Assembly (NCBI RefSeq): GCF_036311985.1
Contig: NZ_JAZDCJ010000012.1
Direction: 5' to 3' (one strand)
DNA from: JAZDCJ01 sp036311985
GTDB taxonomy: Bacteria; Actinomycetota; Actinomycetes; Actinomycetales; Micrococcaceae
Length of the DNA: 64,000 nucleotides
The position numbers and the translations under genes are program-made. The notes below the pieces were generated by a model, which ran no database searches, was not told the DNA's origin, and saw nothing but the letters and a program-made list of their open reading frames with translations. Shown one piece after another: positions 44,252 through 52,762 of this stretch. The stretch's first letter is position 1. Each line of letters opens with the position of its first letter.

Positions 44252-45925
44252 TTGACACCTGAACAGCACCTGACGGCCGATTCCGGCACCGAGGAAATCA
44301 CCGTCGAAACCAGCCTCGCCACCGACGAGACCCCGCACGAGCTGCCCGAGCAGACCTTCGCCGACTTCGGCGTCCGCCAGGACATCGTCGACTCGCTGGC
44401 CTCCGCGGGGATCCTGCATCCCTTCCCCATCCAGGCGATGACGCTGCCTGTGGCCCTCGGCGGCCACGACATCATCGGGCAGGCCAAGACGGGAACGGGC
44501 AAGACGTTCGGCTTCGGCATCCCGGCCCTGCAGCGCGTCGTCGGCCCCACGGACGACGGCTACGCGCAGCTTCCCGTGCCGGGCGCCCCGCAGGCCCTGA
44601 TCGTCGCCCCGACCCGCGAGCTCGCCGTGCAGGTCGCCGCGGACCTCGAGAAGGCGTCGACGCAGCGTGACGCGCGGATCGCCGTGATCTACGGCGGCCG
44701 CGCCTACGAGCCGCAGATCGAGCAGCTCGCCGCCGGCGTCGAGATCGTCGTCGGGACGCCGGGCCGACTCATCGACCTGTACCGGCAGAAGCACCTGAAC
44801 CTCAAGAACGTGCGGATCGTGGTCCTCGACGAGGCCGACGAGATGCTCGACCTGGGCTTCCTCCCGGATGTCGAGACCCTCCTGGGCGCCACCCCGGCGA
44901 TCCGCCAGACCATGCTCTTCTCGGCGACGATGCCCGGCCCCGTCATCTCGATGGCCCGCCGCTACATGTCCCAGCCCACGCACATCCGCGCCGCGGATCC
45001 GGAGGACGAGGGCATCACCAAGAAGGACATCCGCCAGGTCATCTACCGCGCCCACCAGCTGGACAAGGACGAGATCGTCGCCCGCGTCCTGCAGGCCGAG
45101 GGCCGCGGACGCACGATCATCTTCACCAAGACCAAGCGCTCCGCCGCGAAGCTGAGCGAGGAGCTCGTCGACCGCGGCTTCGCCGCCGGCTCCATCCACG
45201 GCGACCTCGGCCAGGGGGCCCGCGAGCAGGCGCTGCGCGCCTTCCGCAACAACAAGGTCGACGTCCTCGTCGCCACGGACGTCGCCGCCCGCGGCATCGA
45301 CGTCGACGACGTCACGCACGTCATCAACCTGCAGTGCCCCGAGGACGAGAAGACGTATCTGCACCGCGTGGGCCGCACGGGCCGCGCGGGCAACAAGGGC
45401 ACCGCGATCACGTTCGTGGACTGGGAGGACGTCCCGCGCTGGGGCCTGATCAACAAGGCCCTGGGACTGGACCAGGCCGAGCCCGTGGAGACCTACTCCT
45501 CCTCGCCGCACCTGTTCACCGACCTGGACATCCCGGCCGGGACCAAGGGCCGCCTGCCGCGGAACAAGCGCGTGCTCGAGGGCCTGTCGGGCGAGAGGCT
45601 CGAGGACCTCGGCGAGACCGGAAAGAAGCCCGCGGGCCGCGGTGGACGCGACGGCGGACGGGGCGGACGGGAGTCCGGCCGCGACGGAGGGCGCGACGGT
45701 GCCCGGGGCCGCGGACGCGGCGGGCGCGGTGGCGCCGACGGCGAGGGCCGCCACGGCCATTCGCACGGCCGGGCCGACCGCCCCAACAAGGAATCCACCG
45801 GCGAGGGCCGGGGTCAACGCGCCGAGGACGCGGGCACCGAGGCCGCGTCGACGGCCCCGCGCCGGCGCCGCTCCCGGACCCGCCGCCGCAACGGCGAGGT
45901 CGTCGAGCGCACGGACGGACAGTAG
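44252..45925 (+). CDS. DEAD-box ATP-dependent RNA helicase
   Basis: A 557-residue helicase with all motifs: Q motif region HPFPIQAMTLPVALGG, Walker A AKTGTGKTFGFGIP near residue 77, PTRELAVQV, TPGRLIDLY, VLDEADEMLDLGF near 192, FSATMPGP, and HRVGRTGRAG near 375. The C-terminal ~120 residues are Arg/Gly-rich RGG-like repeats for RNA binding. It is of the DeaD/RhlE group and unwinds RNA in ribosome assembly and decay. TTG 44252 is the start; the ATG at 44241 is closed after four codons. The methyltransferase gene follows 3 bp after the stop. Confidence 0.92.
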   Translation: MTPEQHLTADSGTEEITVETSLATDETPHELPEQTFADFGVRQDIVDSLASAGILHPFPIQAMTLPVALGGHDIIGQAKTGTGKTFGFGIPALQRVVGPTDDGYAQLPVPGAPQALIVAPTRELAVQVAADLEKASTQRDARIAVIYGGRAYEPQIEQLAAGVEIVVGTPGRLIDLYRQKHLNLKNVRIVVLDEADEMLDLGFLPDVETLLGATPAIRQTMLFSATMPGPVISMARRYMSQPTHIRAADPEDEGITKKDIRQVIYRAHQLDKDEIVARVLQAEGRGRTIIFTKTKRSAAKLSEELVDRGFAAGSIHGDLGQGAREQALRAFRNNKVDVLVATDVAARGIDVDDVTHVINLQCPEDEKTYLHRVGRTGRAGNKGTAITFVDWEDVPRWGLINKALGLDQAEPVETYSSSPHLFTDLDIPAGTKGRLPRNKRVLEGLSGERLEDLGETGKKPAGRGGRDGGRGGRESGRDGGRDGARGRGRGGRGGADGEGRHGHSHGRADRPNKESTGEGRGQRAEDAGTEAASTAPRRRRSRTRRRNGEVVERTDGQ

Positions 45926-45928
45926 CGC

Positions 45929-46927
45929 GTGGGCGCACCACGCCCGGCCGGCGGCCCCGGTTCCCTCGAGGGGGGCGGGGGTGTCCCACGGGGGGGGGGG
46001 GAGGGGAAAGAGGGTTACGCCTCGCTGGCGCCGCTCCCCGCGGAGGCCGCGTCCCGCCCGCGGGTCGCCGGGGCCGGCGCATGGCGCCCCGACGGTCCGG
46101 ACCTCGTGGTCCACGGCGACAACGCCGGGGTCCTGCCGGCCCTGCCGGACGGCGCGTTCACGCTGGTCTACGTCGACCCGCCGTTCAACACGGGCCGCCG
46201 CCAGGCGCGCCAGCGCACCACGATGGTCCGCGCGGCCGACGGCGCCGGGGACCGCGTGGGCTTCAAGGGAGCCAGCTACACGACCGTGCGCGGCGAGCTG
46301 CGCAGCTACGACGACGCGTTCGATGACTACTGGGCGTTCCTCGAGCCCCGGTTGCGCGAGGCCTGGCGGCTCCTCGCCGACGACGGAACGCTCTACGTGC
46401 ACCTGGACTACCGCGAGGTGCACTACGCCAAGGTCATGCTGGACGCGGTCTTCGGCCGCGAGTGCTTCCTGAACGAGATCATCTGGGCGTACGACTACGG
46501 AGCGCGCGCCAAGAGCCGCTGGCCGGCCAAGCACGACAACATCCTCGTCTACGTCAAGGACCCGGACCGCTACCACTTCGACGCGGCGGCGGTGGACCGC
46601 GAGCCCTACATGGCGCCCGGGCTCGTCACGGCCGAGAAGGCGGCCCGCGGCAAGCTGCCGACCGACGTCTGGTGGCACACGATCGTCTCGCCAACGGGCC
46701 GGGAGAAGACGGGCTACCCCACGCAGAAGCCCGAGGGCATCCTGCGCCGGATCATCTCCGCGAGCAGCCGCGAGGGCGACTGGGTGCTGGACTTCTTCGC
46801 GGGTTCCGGGACGACGGCGGCCGCGGCCCACGCGCTCGGCCGGCGGTTCGTGTGCGTGGACGCCAACGCGGAGGCCCTCGAGGTCATGCGCCGCAGGCTG
46901 CCCGCCGGAACAGTGTTCTCGCAGTAG
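45929..46927 (+). CDS. Orphan site-specific DNA methyltransferase, candidate phase-variable
   Basis: A 332-residue amino-methyltransferase. The catalytic motif is TLVYVDPPFNTGR near residue 80 (DPPF), and the SAM-binding loop WVLDFFAGSGTTAAAA near 290 follows it, the type-beta order of adenine/cytosine-N4 enzymes. Also seen are GTLYVHLDYREVHYAKVMLD and TGYPTQKPEGILRRII. No restriction gene lies nearby. GTG 45929 is 3 bp after the helicase stop and reads through a G12 tract at 45990-46001. An alternative GTG at 45981, preceded by GAGGGGG, would be in frame only with 10 or 13 G. Past the tract the first in-frame GTG truncates the protein just before the LVVHGDN motif. The target sequence is unknown. 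Confidence 0.85.
   Translation: MGAPRPAGGPGSLEGGGGVPRGGGEGKEGYASLAPLPAEAASRPRVAGAGAWRPDGPDLVVHGDNAGVLPALPDGAFTLVYVDPPFNTGRRQARQRTTMVRAADGAGDRVGFKGASYTTVRGELRSYDDAFDDYWAFLEPRLREAWRLLADDGTLYVHLDYREVHYAKVMLDAVFGRECFLNEIIWAYDYGARAKSRWPAKHDNILVYVKDPDRYHFDAAAVDREPYMAPGLVTAEKAARGKLPTDVWWHTIVSPTGREKTGYPTQKPEGILRRIISASSREGDWVLDFFAGSGTTAAAAHALGRRFVCVDANAEALEVMRRRLPAGTVFSQ
45990..46001 (+). repeat. Homopolymeric G12 tract
   Basis: Twelve consecutive G, followed by AGGGG, lie in the N-terminal coding region of the methyltransferase. Runs of this length in a coding start are typical slippage sites in contingency genes. Confidence 0.95.
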
Positions 46928-46991
46928 CCCGGCGCTAGGTGGCACCGGACGTTCCACCGCCCAGGCACGGCCGGCCCCACGGGGCAGACGA

Positions 46992-47028
46992 CGACGGCCG
47001 CCCGCGTCGGGGACGCGGGCGGCCGTCG
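46992..47028. terminator. Bidirectional terminator, methyltransferase / transporter operon
   Basis: A 16-bp perfect inverted repeat (46992-47007 and 47013-47028) with a 5-nt loop lies between convergent genes. Confidence 0.8.
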
Positions 47029-47045
47029 CGGCGGGCGGGCCGGAC

Positions 47046-47177
47046 CTAGATGAGGTCCCGGCCGTTGCGCCGGGCCTCGGCCCATTCGCGGAAGAACGCG
47101 CGCGCGATCACGGCGAGGGTGCCGGCCACGACGACGGGCCAGACCAGGACGTAGACGGTGAGCCAGAACGCTTCCAT
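47046..47177 (-). CDS. 43-residue small subunit of the sodium-solute symporter
   Basis: The product has one membrane helix (FWLTVYVLVWPVVVAGTLAV) and a basic tail (AEARRNGRDLI), the form of the MetS-like putative transporter small subunits that accompany actinobacterial SSS symporters. GGAAGGAGA lies 4-5 nt before ATG 47177. It starts 12 bp after the symporter stop on the same strand. Confidence 0.8.
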   Translation of the reverse strand: MEAFWLTVYVLVWPVVVAGTLAVIARAFFREWAEARRNGRDLI

Positions 47178-47189
47178 GGGGTCTCCTTC

Positions 47190-48872
47190 CTACTTCGCGG
47201 TGCCGGTGGCGGACGGGACGGCCTCGTGGGGCCCCGGGTCGAAGTCGCCGACGGTGCGGCGGATCGAGGCGAAGTCGAACTCCATCGAGGACCGCCGGGA
47301 CATGAGCCAGCAGACGAGCGTGGACACGGCGTAGGCGAGCAGGGAGGCGCTGAGCACGGCGTACTCGTGCAGGACGCCGACGGCGAACGGTGCGGCCGCC
47401 AGCGCGGCGGCCGTCCCCGCGATGCGGGCCACGCGGGCTCCGAAGAAGCCGAAGGACATGAGGCCGATGACCACGCCGATGCCGATGACCGCCAGGACGT
47501 CGACGACGAGGCCGGCCACGCCGTCGAGCGGCAGCCAGGAGAAGCGCACGGGCAGGAACGCGGCAAGCGCGGCGAGAACGGCCACGGTGAAGGCCGCGTT
47601 GGTGACCTTCTTCCAGTAGAAGCTCGCGATGACCGGGAACACGAGGCATCCCCACAGCGCGCCCACGAAGACGAGCAGGTCGAGGATGTTCAGCTGCCCT
47701 GACGCGAAGTACAGCGCAGCGCCCGTGGCGAGGACCATGGTGGCCCGGCCCACGAGCAGCATGGTCTTCGGATCGGCCTTGCCCTTGCCCTTGGACTGGC
47801 CGTAGAAGTCGGCCATGGCGATCGAGGACAGCGCCGCGAGGTCGGAGTCGGCGGTCGAGGACAGCGCGCCGATGACCATGACGAAGAAGAGGCACAGCAT
47901 GACGGGGCCGAGGTAGGTGGCGGCCATCTGCGGAATGAGGTTGTTGGTGTCCCCGCCCATCGGCTCGATCCCCAGGTACAGGGCCATGACGCCGAGCATG
48001 CCGATCCCGATGATCGTGGCCCCGTAGCCGACGGTCGCGGTGACGAACGTGGGACGGATGAGGTCCTCGCGGACGGCGAAGAGCCGCTGGGCGATGGTCT
48101 GGTTGCCGATCGCGTAGGCCAGTACGGCCGCGATGTAGGGGGCACCCTGGTTCATGAACGCCTCGGAGGAGAAGAAGTCGCCCTGCTCGGGGGTCAGGTT
48201 CGCGGCGCCCCGGGTGAACATCCCGGTGCCCCCGGCGGCGAAGAACACCGTGGGGATGATGACGACGACGGCGCCGAGCATGGCCATGACCTGCGCGAAG
48301 TCCGTCAGCACGGACGCGCGGAAGCCGGACCAGAGCGTGTAGAGCAGCACGCCGGCGGCGATCGCGAGGATGCCCTGCTGGAAGGTGAACGGGGAGAGCA
48401 TCGCCACGAGCGCGCCGCCGGCGATGAGGTTGGACGTCAGGCTGATGACGCTGCCGAGGATGTTGGACCCGGCGAGCATCAGCTGCGAGGAGCGGCCGTG
48501 CCGGGCGTACATCACCTCGGCGAGGGTGTGGGCCTTCGGCGCGACCTGGCGGATGCGCTTGCCGAAGGGGTAGATGAACAGGATCATCAGGGCGCCCCAG
48601 AGCCCGTAGTGGATGGGGCCGGAGATGCCGTAGGTGTAGCCCGAGGTCGCCGAGGCGTACATCGACGCGGCCCAGATCCACGTGGCCGTCATCGATGCCG
48701 CGGAGATCCCGAAGCCGATCTTGTTGCCGGCGGTCATGTAGCCGTCGGCGTTCTCCTTCTTCTTGCCGATGAACAGCGACATCGCGAAGGTGCCGCCGTA
48801 GAAAGCCACCATGAGCGCGATGATGATCCAGTCGGGCATCAGCGCCGCCTGCCCGGTTCCGTCCGGAGCCAT
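47190..48872 (-). CDS. Sodium:solute symporter (SSS family, MctC-like)
   Basis: A 560-residue transporter with about 13 membrane segments. SSS marks are YMTAGNKIGFGISAASMTAT near residue 47, TWIWAASMYASATSGYTYG, GNQTIAQRLFAVRE near 255, and GALSSTADSDLAALSS near 347. This is closest to the monocarboxylate (MctC/ActP-like) branch; the exact substrate cannot be read from sequence. ATG 48872 has AAGGAGGA directly upstream; the open frame extends about 100 codons further but is not transporter-like. Confidence 0.88.
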   Translation of the reverse strand: MAPDGTGQAALMPDWIIIALMVAFYGGTFAMSLFIGKKKENADGYMTAGNKIGFGISAASMTATWIWAASMYASATSGYTYGISGPIHYGLWGALMILFIYPFGKRIRQVAPKAHTLAEVMYARHGRSSQLMLAGSNILGSVISLTSNLIAGGALVAMLSPFTFQQGILAIAAGVLLYTLWSGFRASVLTDFAQVMAMLGAVVVIIPTVFFAAGGTGMFTRGAANLTPEQGDFFSSEAFMNQGAPYIAAVLAYAIGNQTIAQRLFAVREDLIRPTFVTATVGYGATIIGIGMLGVMALYLGIEPMGGDTNNLIPQMAATYLGPVMLCLFFVMVIGALSSTADSDLAALSSIAMADFYGQSKGKGKADPKTMLLVGRATMVLATGAALYFASGQLNILDLLVFVGALWGCLVFPVIASFYWKKVTNAAFTVAVLAALAAFLPVRFSWLPLDGVAGLVVDVLAVIGIGVVIGLMSFGFFGARVARIAGTAAALAAAPFAVGVLHEYAVLSASLLAYAVSTLVCWLMSRRSSMEFDFASIRRTVGDFDPGPHEAVPSATGTAK

Positions 48873-49221
48873 GTTCCTCCTTGTCCGGGGAACGGCCACC
48901 GGACGCGGCTCCCCTCGGCGCGCGCCGGCCGGGATTCGGCTCCATTGGCTCGCCGCCCGTCGGGGCGGCACTGTCCGGTGCGGGACGATTACCTGGCGCG
49001 CCGTCCACCCGGCACGGGTGCCGGGCCATCCGGGCCGCGCAGGGCGCGGCACACCGCGGCGCACCCACTGGCGGTGGGGCTTCTCCGCGTCGGGCAGGGG
49101 CTGCTGGCAGCCCGCTGTGGACGCCGGTGCGGCCTGCCGCGGTTCGGAGCGATCCGCTCGACGAATCATTGCGTCAGGCAACCACCGGATTCCTTGATGG
49201 TAGCACCTTTCGTCCGGTGTC
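48873..49221. other. 349-bp intergenic region upstream of the symporter
   Basis: It lies between the 3' end of the PHP gene and the symporter start, both on the minus strand. It contains the symporter ribosome site and presumably its promoter. I find no convincing reading frame, strong hairpin or repeat, and no clear -35/-10 pair. Confidence 0.5.
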
Positions 49222-50073
49222 CTACCCCAGCCCGACGGCGGACGTGCCGGTTCCCGCGGCCAGGATCCGTTCCAGCATGGCCGGATCGGTCGTGTTCTCG
49301 CCGAGGCGGTTCGGCTTGCCGGTGCCGTGGTAGTCGCTCGATCCGGTCGTGATGAGCCCGTGTTCGGCGGCGAGGGCCCGCAGGAAGGCGCGCCCCTCGG
49401 CGGGATTGTCCCGGTGCTCGACCTCGAGGCCGAGCAGCCCGGCGTCGATCATCGCGGCGAAGACGTCCTCCCCCACGACGCGGCCCCGGCCGGAGGCCAC
49501 GGCGTGGGCGAAGACGGGCACTCCCCCGGCCTCGCGGACGAGCCGCACGGCGTCGACGGGGTCGACGGCGTAGTGGCCCACGTAGTAGCGGGAGTGCGAG
49601 GTCAGCACGGTCGAGAACGCCTCGCTGCGGTCCCCGGCCACCCCCGCCGCGACAAGGGCGTCGGCGATGTGCGGCCGGCCGATCGTCGCCCCCGGGGCCG
49701 AGTGGCTGTTGACCATGTCCCAGTCGATCGGGAAGTCCTCGCTGAGCAGCTCGACCATCCTCCGGGCGCGGTGCACGCGCGCCTCGCGGGCCTTGTTGAT
49801 CTCCTCGAGCAGGCCCGGGTGCGCGGGGTCGTGGAGGTAGCTGAGCAGGTGCACGCTGATCCCCCGCCTCGTCTTGCAGGAGACCTCCATGCCGGGAACC
49901 AGGCCGATTCCGTGCCGCCGGGCCGCCTCGGCGGCCTCCGCCCAGCCGCTCGTCTGGTCGTGGTCCGTGAGCGCCACGGCCCCGAGACCGGCCGCCGCCG
50001 CGGCCGCGACGACGTCGGCGGGCCGCTCGGTCCCGTCGGAGACCGTCGAGTGGGCGTGCAGGTCGATGAGCAT
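49222..50073 (-). CDS. PHP-domain phosphoesterase (TrpH/YciV-like)
   Basis: A 283-residue PHP-fold phosphoesterase. Metal ligands are in LIDLHAHSTVSDGTERP at the start (HxH and D), VALTDHDQTSGWAEA near residue 35, LVPGMEVSCKTRRGISVHLL near 60, and TGSSDYHGTGKPNRLG near 255. Characterised relatives hydrolyse 3',5'-nucleoside bisphosphates (pAp) or 5' ends of short RNAs. ATG 50073 follows TAGGCT by 6 nt. It is divergent from pepP. Confidence 0.88.
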   Translation of the reverse strand: MLIDLHAHSTVSDGTERPADVVAAAAAAGLGAVALTDHDQTSGWAEAAEAARRHGIGLVPGMEVSCKTRRGISVHLLSYLHDPAHPGLLEEINKAREARVHRARRMVELLSEDFPIDWDMVNSHSAPGATIGRPHIADALVAAGVAGDRSEAFSTVLTSHSRYYVGHYAVDPVDAVRLVREAGGVPVFAHAVASGRGRVVGEDVFAAMIDAGLLGLEVEHRDNPAEGRAFLRALAAEHGLITTGSSDYHGTGKPNRLGENTTDPAMLERILAAGTGTSAVGLG

Positions 50074-50079
50074 GGATCA

Positions 50080-50085
50080 AGCCTA
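50080..50085 (-). promoter_or_regulatory. -10 box of the PHP gene, leaderless spacing
   Basis: TAGGCT on the minus strand ends 6 nt before ATG 50073. Confidence 0.5.
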
Positions 50086-50114
50086 GTCCCGTCCCCGGCG
50101 GGCCGGGGCGGGCC

Positions 50115-50135
50115 GGCGCGGCCCCGGCGTCGTCC
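50115..50135 (-). repeat. Dispersed repeat copy in an intergenic region
   Basis: All 21 bases are identical to the HemY copy at 33417-33437, but here it is in the non-coding spacer between the divergent PHP and pepP genes. Confidence 0.7.
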
Positions 50136-50211
50136 TCCCCGCACCGCGGCGCCCGCGGCCCCTCTCTGCCGCCTTGGTGGATGGGCGGGCCTTTGAGACG
50201 ATGGTCCGGTG

Positions 50212-51771
50212 ATGACTGAAGCCAACGACACCCCCGGCAGCGACCAGCCCCTCGAGGACCGCGTGAACAACCGTTCCCAGCGCCCGAGCTCCGAAGCGTT
50301 CAAGAAGTTCATGGCCGGGAAGTGGGCGCCCGCCGCGCCCGCTCCCACGGGCCCCGATGCCGTCGCCCCCTACGCGGCGCGCCGCCGCCACGCGCTCTCC
50401 CTGCGCTTTCCCGGCGAGCGCCTCGTGGTTCCCGCAGGGCCGCTCAAGGTGCGCTCGAACGACACCGACTACCGTTTCCGCCCGCACTCGGGCTTCGCGC
50501 ACCTGACCGGCCTGGGCCTGGACCACGAGCCCGACGCCGTGCTCGTGTTCGAACCCGTCGCCGAGGGCACGGGCGACGACGGCGGGAACCACCGCGCCAC
50601 CCTGTACTTCCGTCCCATGGCCGGACGCGACTCCGAGGAGTTCTACTCCAACGCCCGTTCCGGGGAGTTCTGGATCGGCCCGCGGCCGACGCTCGAGGAG
50701 CTCTCCGCCCGTCTCGCCCTGCCCACGGCCCACATGGACGCCGAGCTCGAGGACGCCATCACGGTGGACGCGGGCCCCGTCGAGTTCAACGGGATCCGGA
50801 TCCGCCTGCTCCGCGAAGTCGACCAGACGGTCGACGCGCTCGTGGACACCTCCCGCATCAACACGGGGATCGACCTCGAGGCCTCCGACGCGCTCGACGC
50901 CGGGCTGAGCGAGGCCCTCTCCGAGCTGCGCCTCGTCAAGGACGAGTGGGAGGTGGAGCAGATGCGGGCCGCCGTCGAGGCGACCATCAACGGCTTCCAC
51001 GACGTCGTGGAGGCGCTCCCGCGCGCCATCGAGCACAAGCGCGGCGAGCGCGTCGTCGAGGGCGCGTTCTTCGCCCGGGCCCGCGAGGAGGGCAACGACC
51101 TCGGCTACGACACGATCGCGGCGTCCGGGAACAACGCCACCGTGCTGCACTGGATCCGCAACAACGGCCAGGTCAACACGGGCGAGCTCCTGCTGCTCGA
51201 CGCCGGCGTGGAGGCCGATTCCCTCTACACCGCCGACATCACGCGCACCCTGCCGGTCAACGGCCGCTACTCGGACGTGCAGCGGAAGGTCTACCAGGCG
51301 GTCGTCGACGCCGCGGACGCCGCCTTCGCCGTCGCCCGCCCGGGGCGCCGCTTCCGCGAGCTCCACGAGGCCGCCGTCGCGGTCCTGGCGGAGCGCCTCG
51401 ACGCGTGGGGGCTGCTGCCCGTGCCGCTCGAGGTCGCGCTCTCCCCCGAGGGCCAGCACCACCGCCGCTGGATGCCGCACGGGACGAGCCACCACCTGGG
51501 CCTGGATGTGCACGACTGCGCGCAGGCCAAGCGCGAGCTCTACCTCGACGGCATCCTCGAGGAGGGCATGGTCTTCACGATCGAGCCGGGCCTGTACTTC
51601 AAGGCCGAGGACCTCTCCGTGCCCGAGGAGTACCGGGGCATCGGCGTGCGGCTCGAGGACGACGTCCTCGTCACGGCCGACGGCTGCGAGAACCTCAGCG
51701 CCGCGTTGCCGCGCACGCCCGAGGAGGTCGAGTCCTGGATGGCCGGGATCTACGCGGCCCGCGGGATCTAG
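50212..51771 (+). CDS. pepP: Xaa-Pro aminopeptidase (PepP, M24B)
   Basis: A 519-residue aminopeptidase P. The N-terminal domain includes RPHSGFAHLTGLGLDHEPDA, and the C-terminal pita-bread domain carries the dimetal ligands: LLLDAGVEADSLYTADITRT near residue 325 (two Asp), GTSHHLGLDVHDC near 424 (His), MVFTIEPGLYFKAEDL near 452 (Glu), and GVRLEDDVLVTADG near 480 (Glu). It removes N-terminal residues before proline. ATG 50212 and the GTG at 50209 are adjacent in frame; I take the ATG. Confidence 0.92.
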   Translation: MTEANDTPGSDQPLEDRVNNRSQRPSSEAFKKFMAGKWAPAAPAPTGPDAVAPYAARRRHALSLRFPGERLVVPAGPLKVRSNDTDYRFRPHSGFAHLTGLGLDHEPDAVLVFEPVAEGTGDDGGNHRATLYFRPMAGRDSEEFYSNARSGEFWIGPRPTLEELSARLALPTAHMDAELEDAITVDAGPVEFNGIRIRLLREVDQTVDALVDTSRINTGIDLEASDALDAGLSEALSELRLVKDEWEVEQMRAAVEATINGFHDVVEALPRAIEHKRGERVVEGAFFARAREEGNDLGYDTIAASGNNATVLHWIRNNGQVNTGELLLLDAGVEADSLYTADITRTLPVNGRYSDVQRKVYQAVVDAADAAFAVARPGRRFRELHEAAVAVLAERLDAWGLLPVPLEVALSPEGQHHRRWMPHGTSHHLGLDVHDCAQAKRELYLDGILEEGMVFTIEPGLYFKAEDLSVPEEYRGIGVRLEDDVLVTADGCENLSAALPRTPEEVESWMAGIYAARGI

Positions 51772-51787
51772 CCTCCCGTTCCACGCA

Positions 51788-51829
51788 GGACGACGCCGGT
51801 GCCTCCTTCGGGAGGCACCGGCGTCGTTC
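51788..51829. terminator. Terminator after pepP, built from inverted repeat-like arms
   Basis: A 17-bp perfect stem (51790-51806 and 51811-51827) with a TTCG tetraloop lies between the convergent pepP and stress-protein genes. Each arm begins GACGACGCCGGTGCC, a one-base variant of the dispersed repeat. Confidence 0.85.
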
Positions 51830-51842
51830 GTCATGGTCCAGG

Positions 51843-52655
51843 TCAGCCGTCGCCGCGGGACCGGCTCCCGGGCTCGTGCCCGGACCCGGCCGGGGCGTTG
51901 TCCGCGGCGGGTCCGGCGTCGGGCCCGTTGCCGTCCTCGGCGGACCCGCCCGCATCCGAGCGGCCGGCATCGACCGGGCCCGCGGCCGGGTCGATCCGGA
52001 CACCGAACTGCGGGCGGCCGTCGGGCAGGTCGGCGTAGCCGCTGCGCGGGGCCGGTGCCGGCTGGGGGGCTCCCGGGGCCGGTTCGGCGCCGGGCGCGGC
52101 AGGGGCCGGCGGAGCGGGCTGCTGCGCAGGCGCCCACGCCGGGGCGGAGCGCGGGACGCTGCCGCGGCTCATGGGAAGCTTTTCGGCCAGCCGACGCGCG
52201 GCGGCGGCGTGCTCGAACGCGACGACGACGTCGTAGTAGCCGGCGAGCACCTGGTTGCTCGAGGCGAAGTCCCGCTTGCCGCGGCGGAAGGAGTAGCTGA
52301 GCACGCCGACGACCATCCAGATCGCCATGCCGAGGCCCACGGAGGAAAGGATCTGCACGATCCCGCCCGCCGGGGTGAAGAGGCTCAGGAGCAGGCCGAC
52401 GAACATGCCGAACATGGCGCCCTGCGCCGCCCCGGCGAGCGCCACGCGGGGGTAGCTGAGCTTGCCCGTGACACGCTCGACCATCTTCAGGTCGTTGCCG
52501 ACGATGCTGACGTTCGCGACGGGGAAGTCGTTGTCGGCGAGGTAGTCCACCACCTTCTGCGCGTCGAGGTAGGACTCGTAGCGGCCCAGGACCTCGCCCC
52601 GGGGCAGGCCGAGTCCGGCGGGGTCGGATCCTGTGGCACCAAAAGCGTAAGGCAT
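51843..52655 (-). CDS. General stress protein (YflT/17M-like) with membrane hairpin
   Basis: A 270-residue protein. The first 75 residues form the heat-induced stress protein YflT-like domain: LGRYESYLDAQKVVDYLADN and VANVSIVGNDLKMVERVTGK. Two hydrophobic segments follow near residues 78-130, then a C-terminal Pro/Ala/Asp-rich tail of about 110 residues that looks disordered. ATG 52655 follows a CAGAAT box by 6 nt. Function is unknown; it is not linked to a stress-sigma promoter that I can recognise. Confidence 0.82.
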   Translation of the reverse strand: MPYAFGATGSDPAGLGLPRGEVLGRYESYLDAQKVVDYLADNDFPVANVSIVGNDLKMVERVTGKLSYPRVALAGAAQGAMFGMFVGLLLSLFTPAGGIVQILSSVGLGMAIWMVVGVLSYSFRRGKRDFASSNQVLAGYYDVVVAFEHAAAARRLAEKLPMSRGSVPRSAPAWAPAQQPAPPAPAAPGAEPAPGAPQPAPAPRSGYADLPDGRPQFGVRIDPAAGPVDAGRSDAGGSAEDGNGPDAGPAADNAPAGSGHEPGSRSRGDG

Positions 52656-52661
52656 GTCCCC

Positions 52662-52667
52662 ATTCTG
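52662..52667 (-). promoter_or_regulatory. -10 box of the stress-protein gene, leaderless spacing
   Basis: CAGAAT on the minus strand ends 6 nt before ATG 52655; the same box and spacing are seen at hemE. Confidence 0.5.
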
Positions 52668-52750
52668 CCCTGCCCGGGCCCCGCGCGCCCGCCATATCGC
52701 TGCTGGTGAACCGCCCGGCGACGCGGGACGCCGCCCCGTCGGGCAGGCAG

Positions 52751-52756
52751 TAGCCT
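52751..52756 (+). promoter_or_regulatory. -10 box of the MgtE-N/CBS operon, leaderless spacing
   Basis: TAGCCT ends 6 nt before GTG 52763; the gap TGGAGG could also act as a ribosome site on a longer transcript. Confidence 0.5.
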
Positions 52757-52762
52757 TGGAGG

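Noticed and set aside
46714..49068. 784-codon minus-strand frame across methyltransferase and symporter
   Set aside because: It is a shadow frame: the symporter in another frame has membrane segments and family motifs, this one is Arg/His/Pro-rich.
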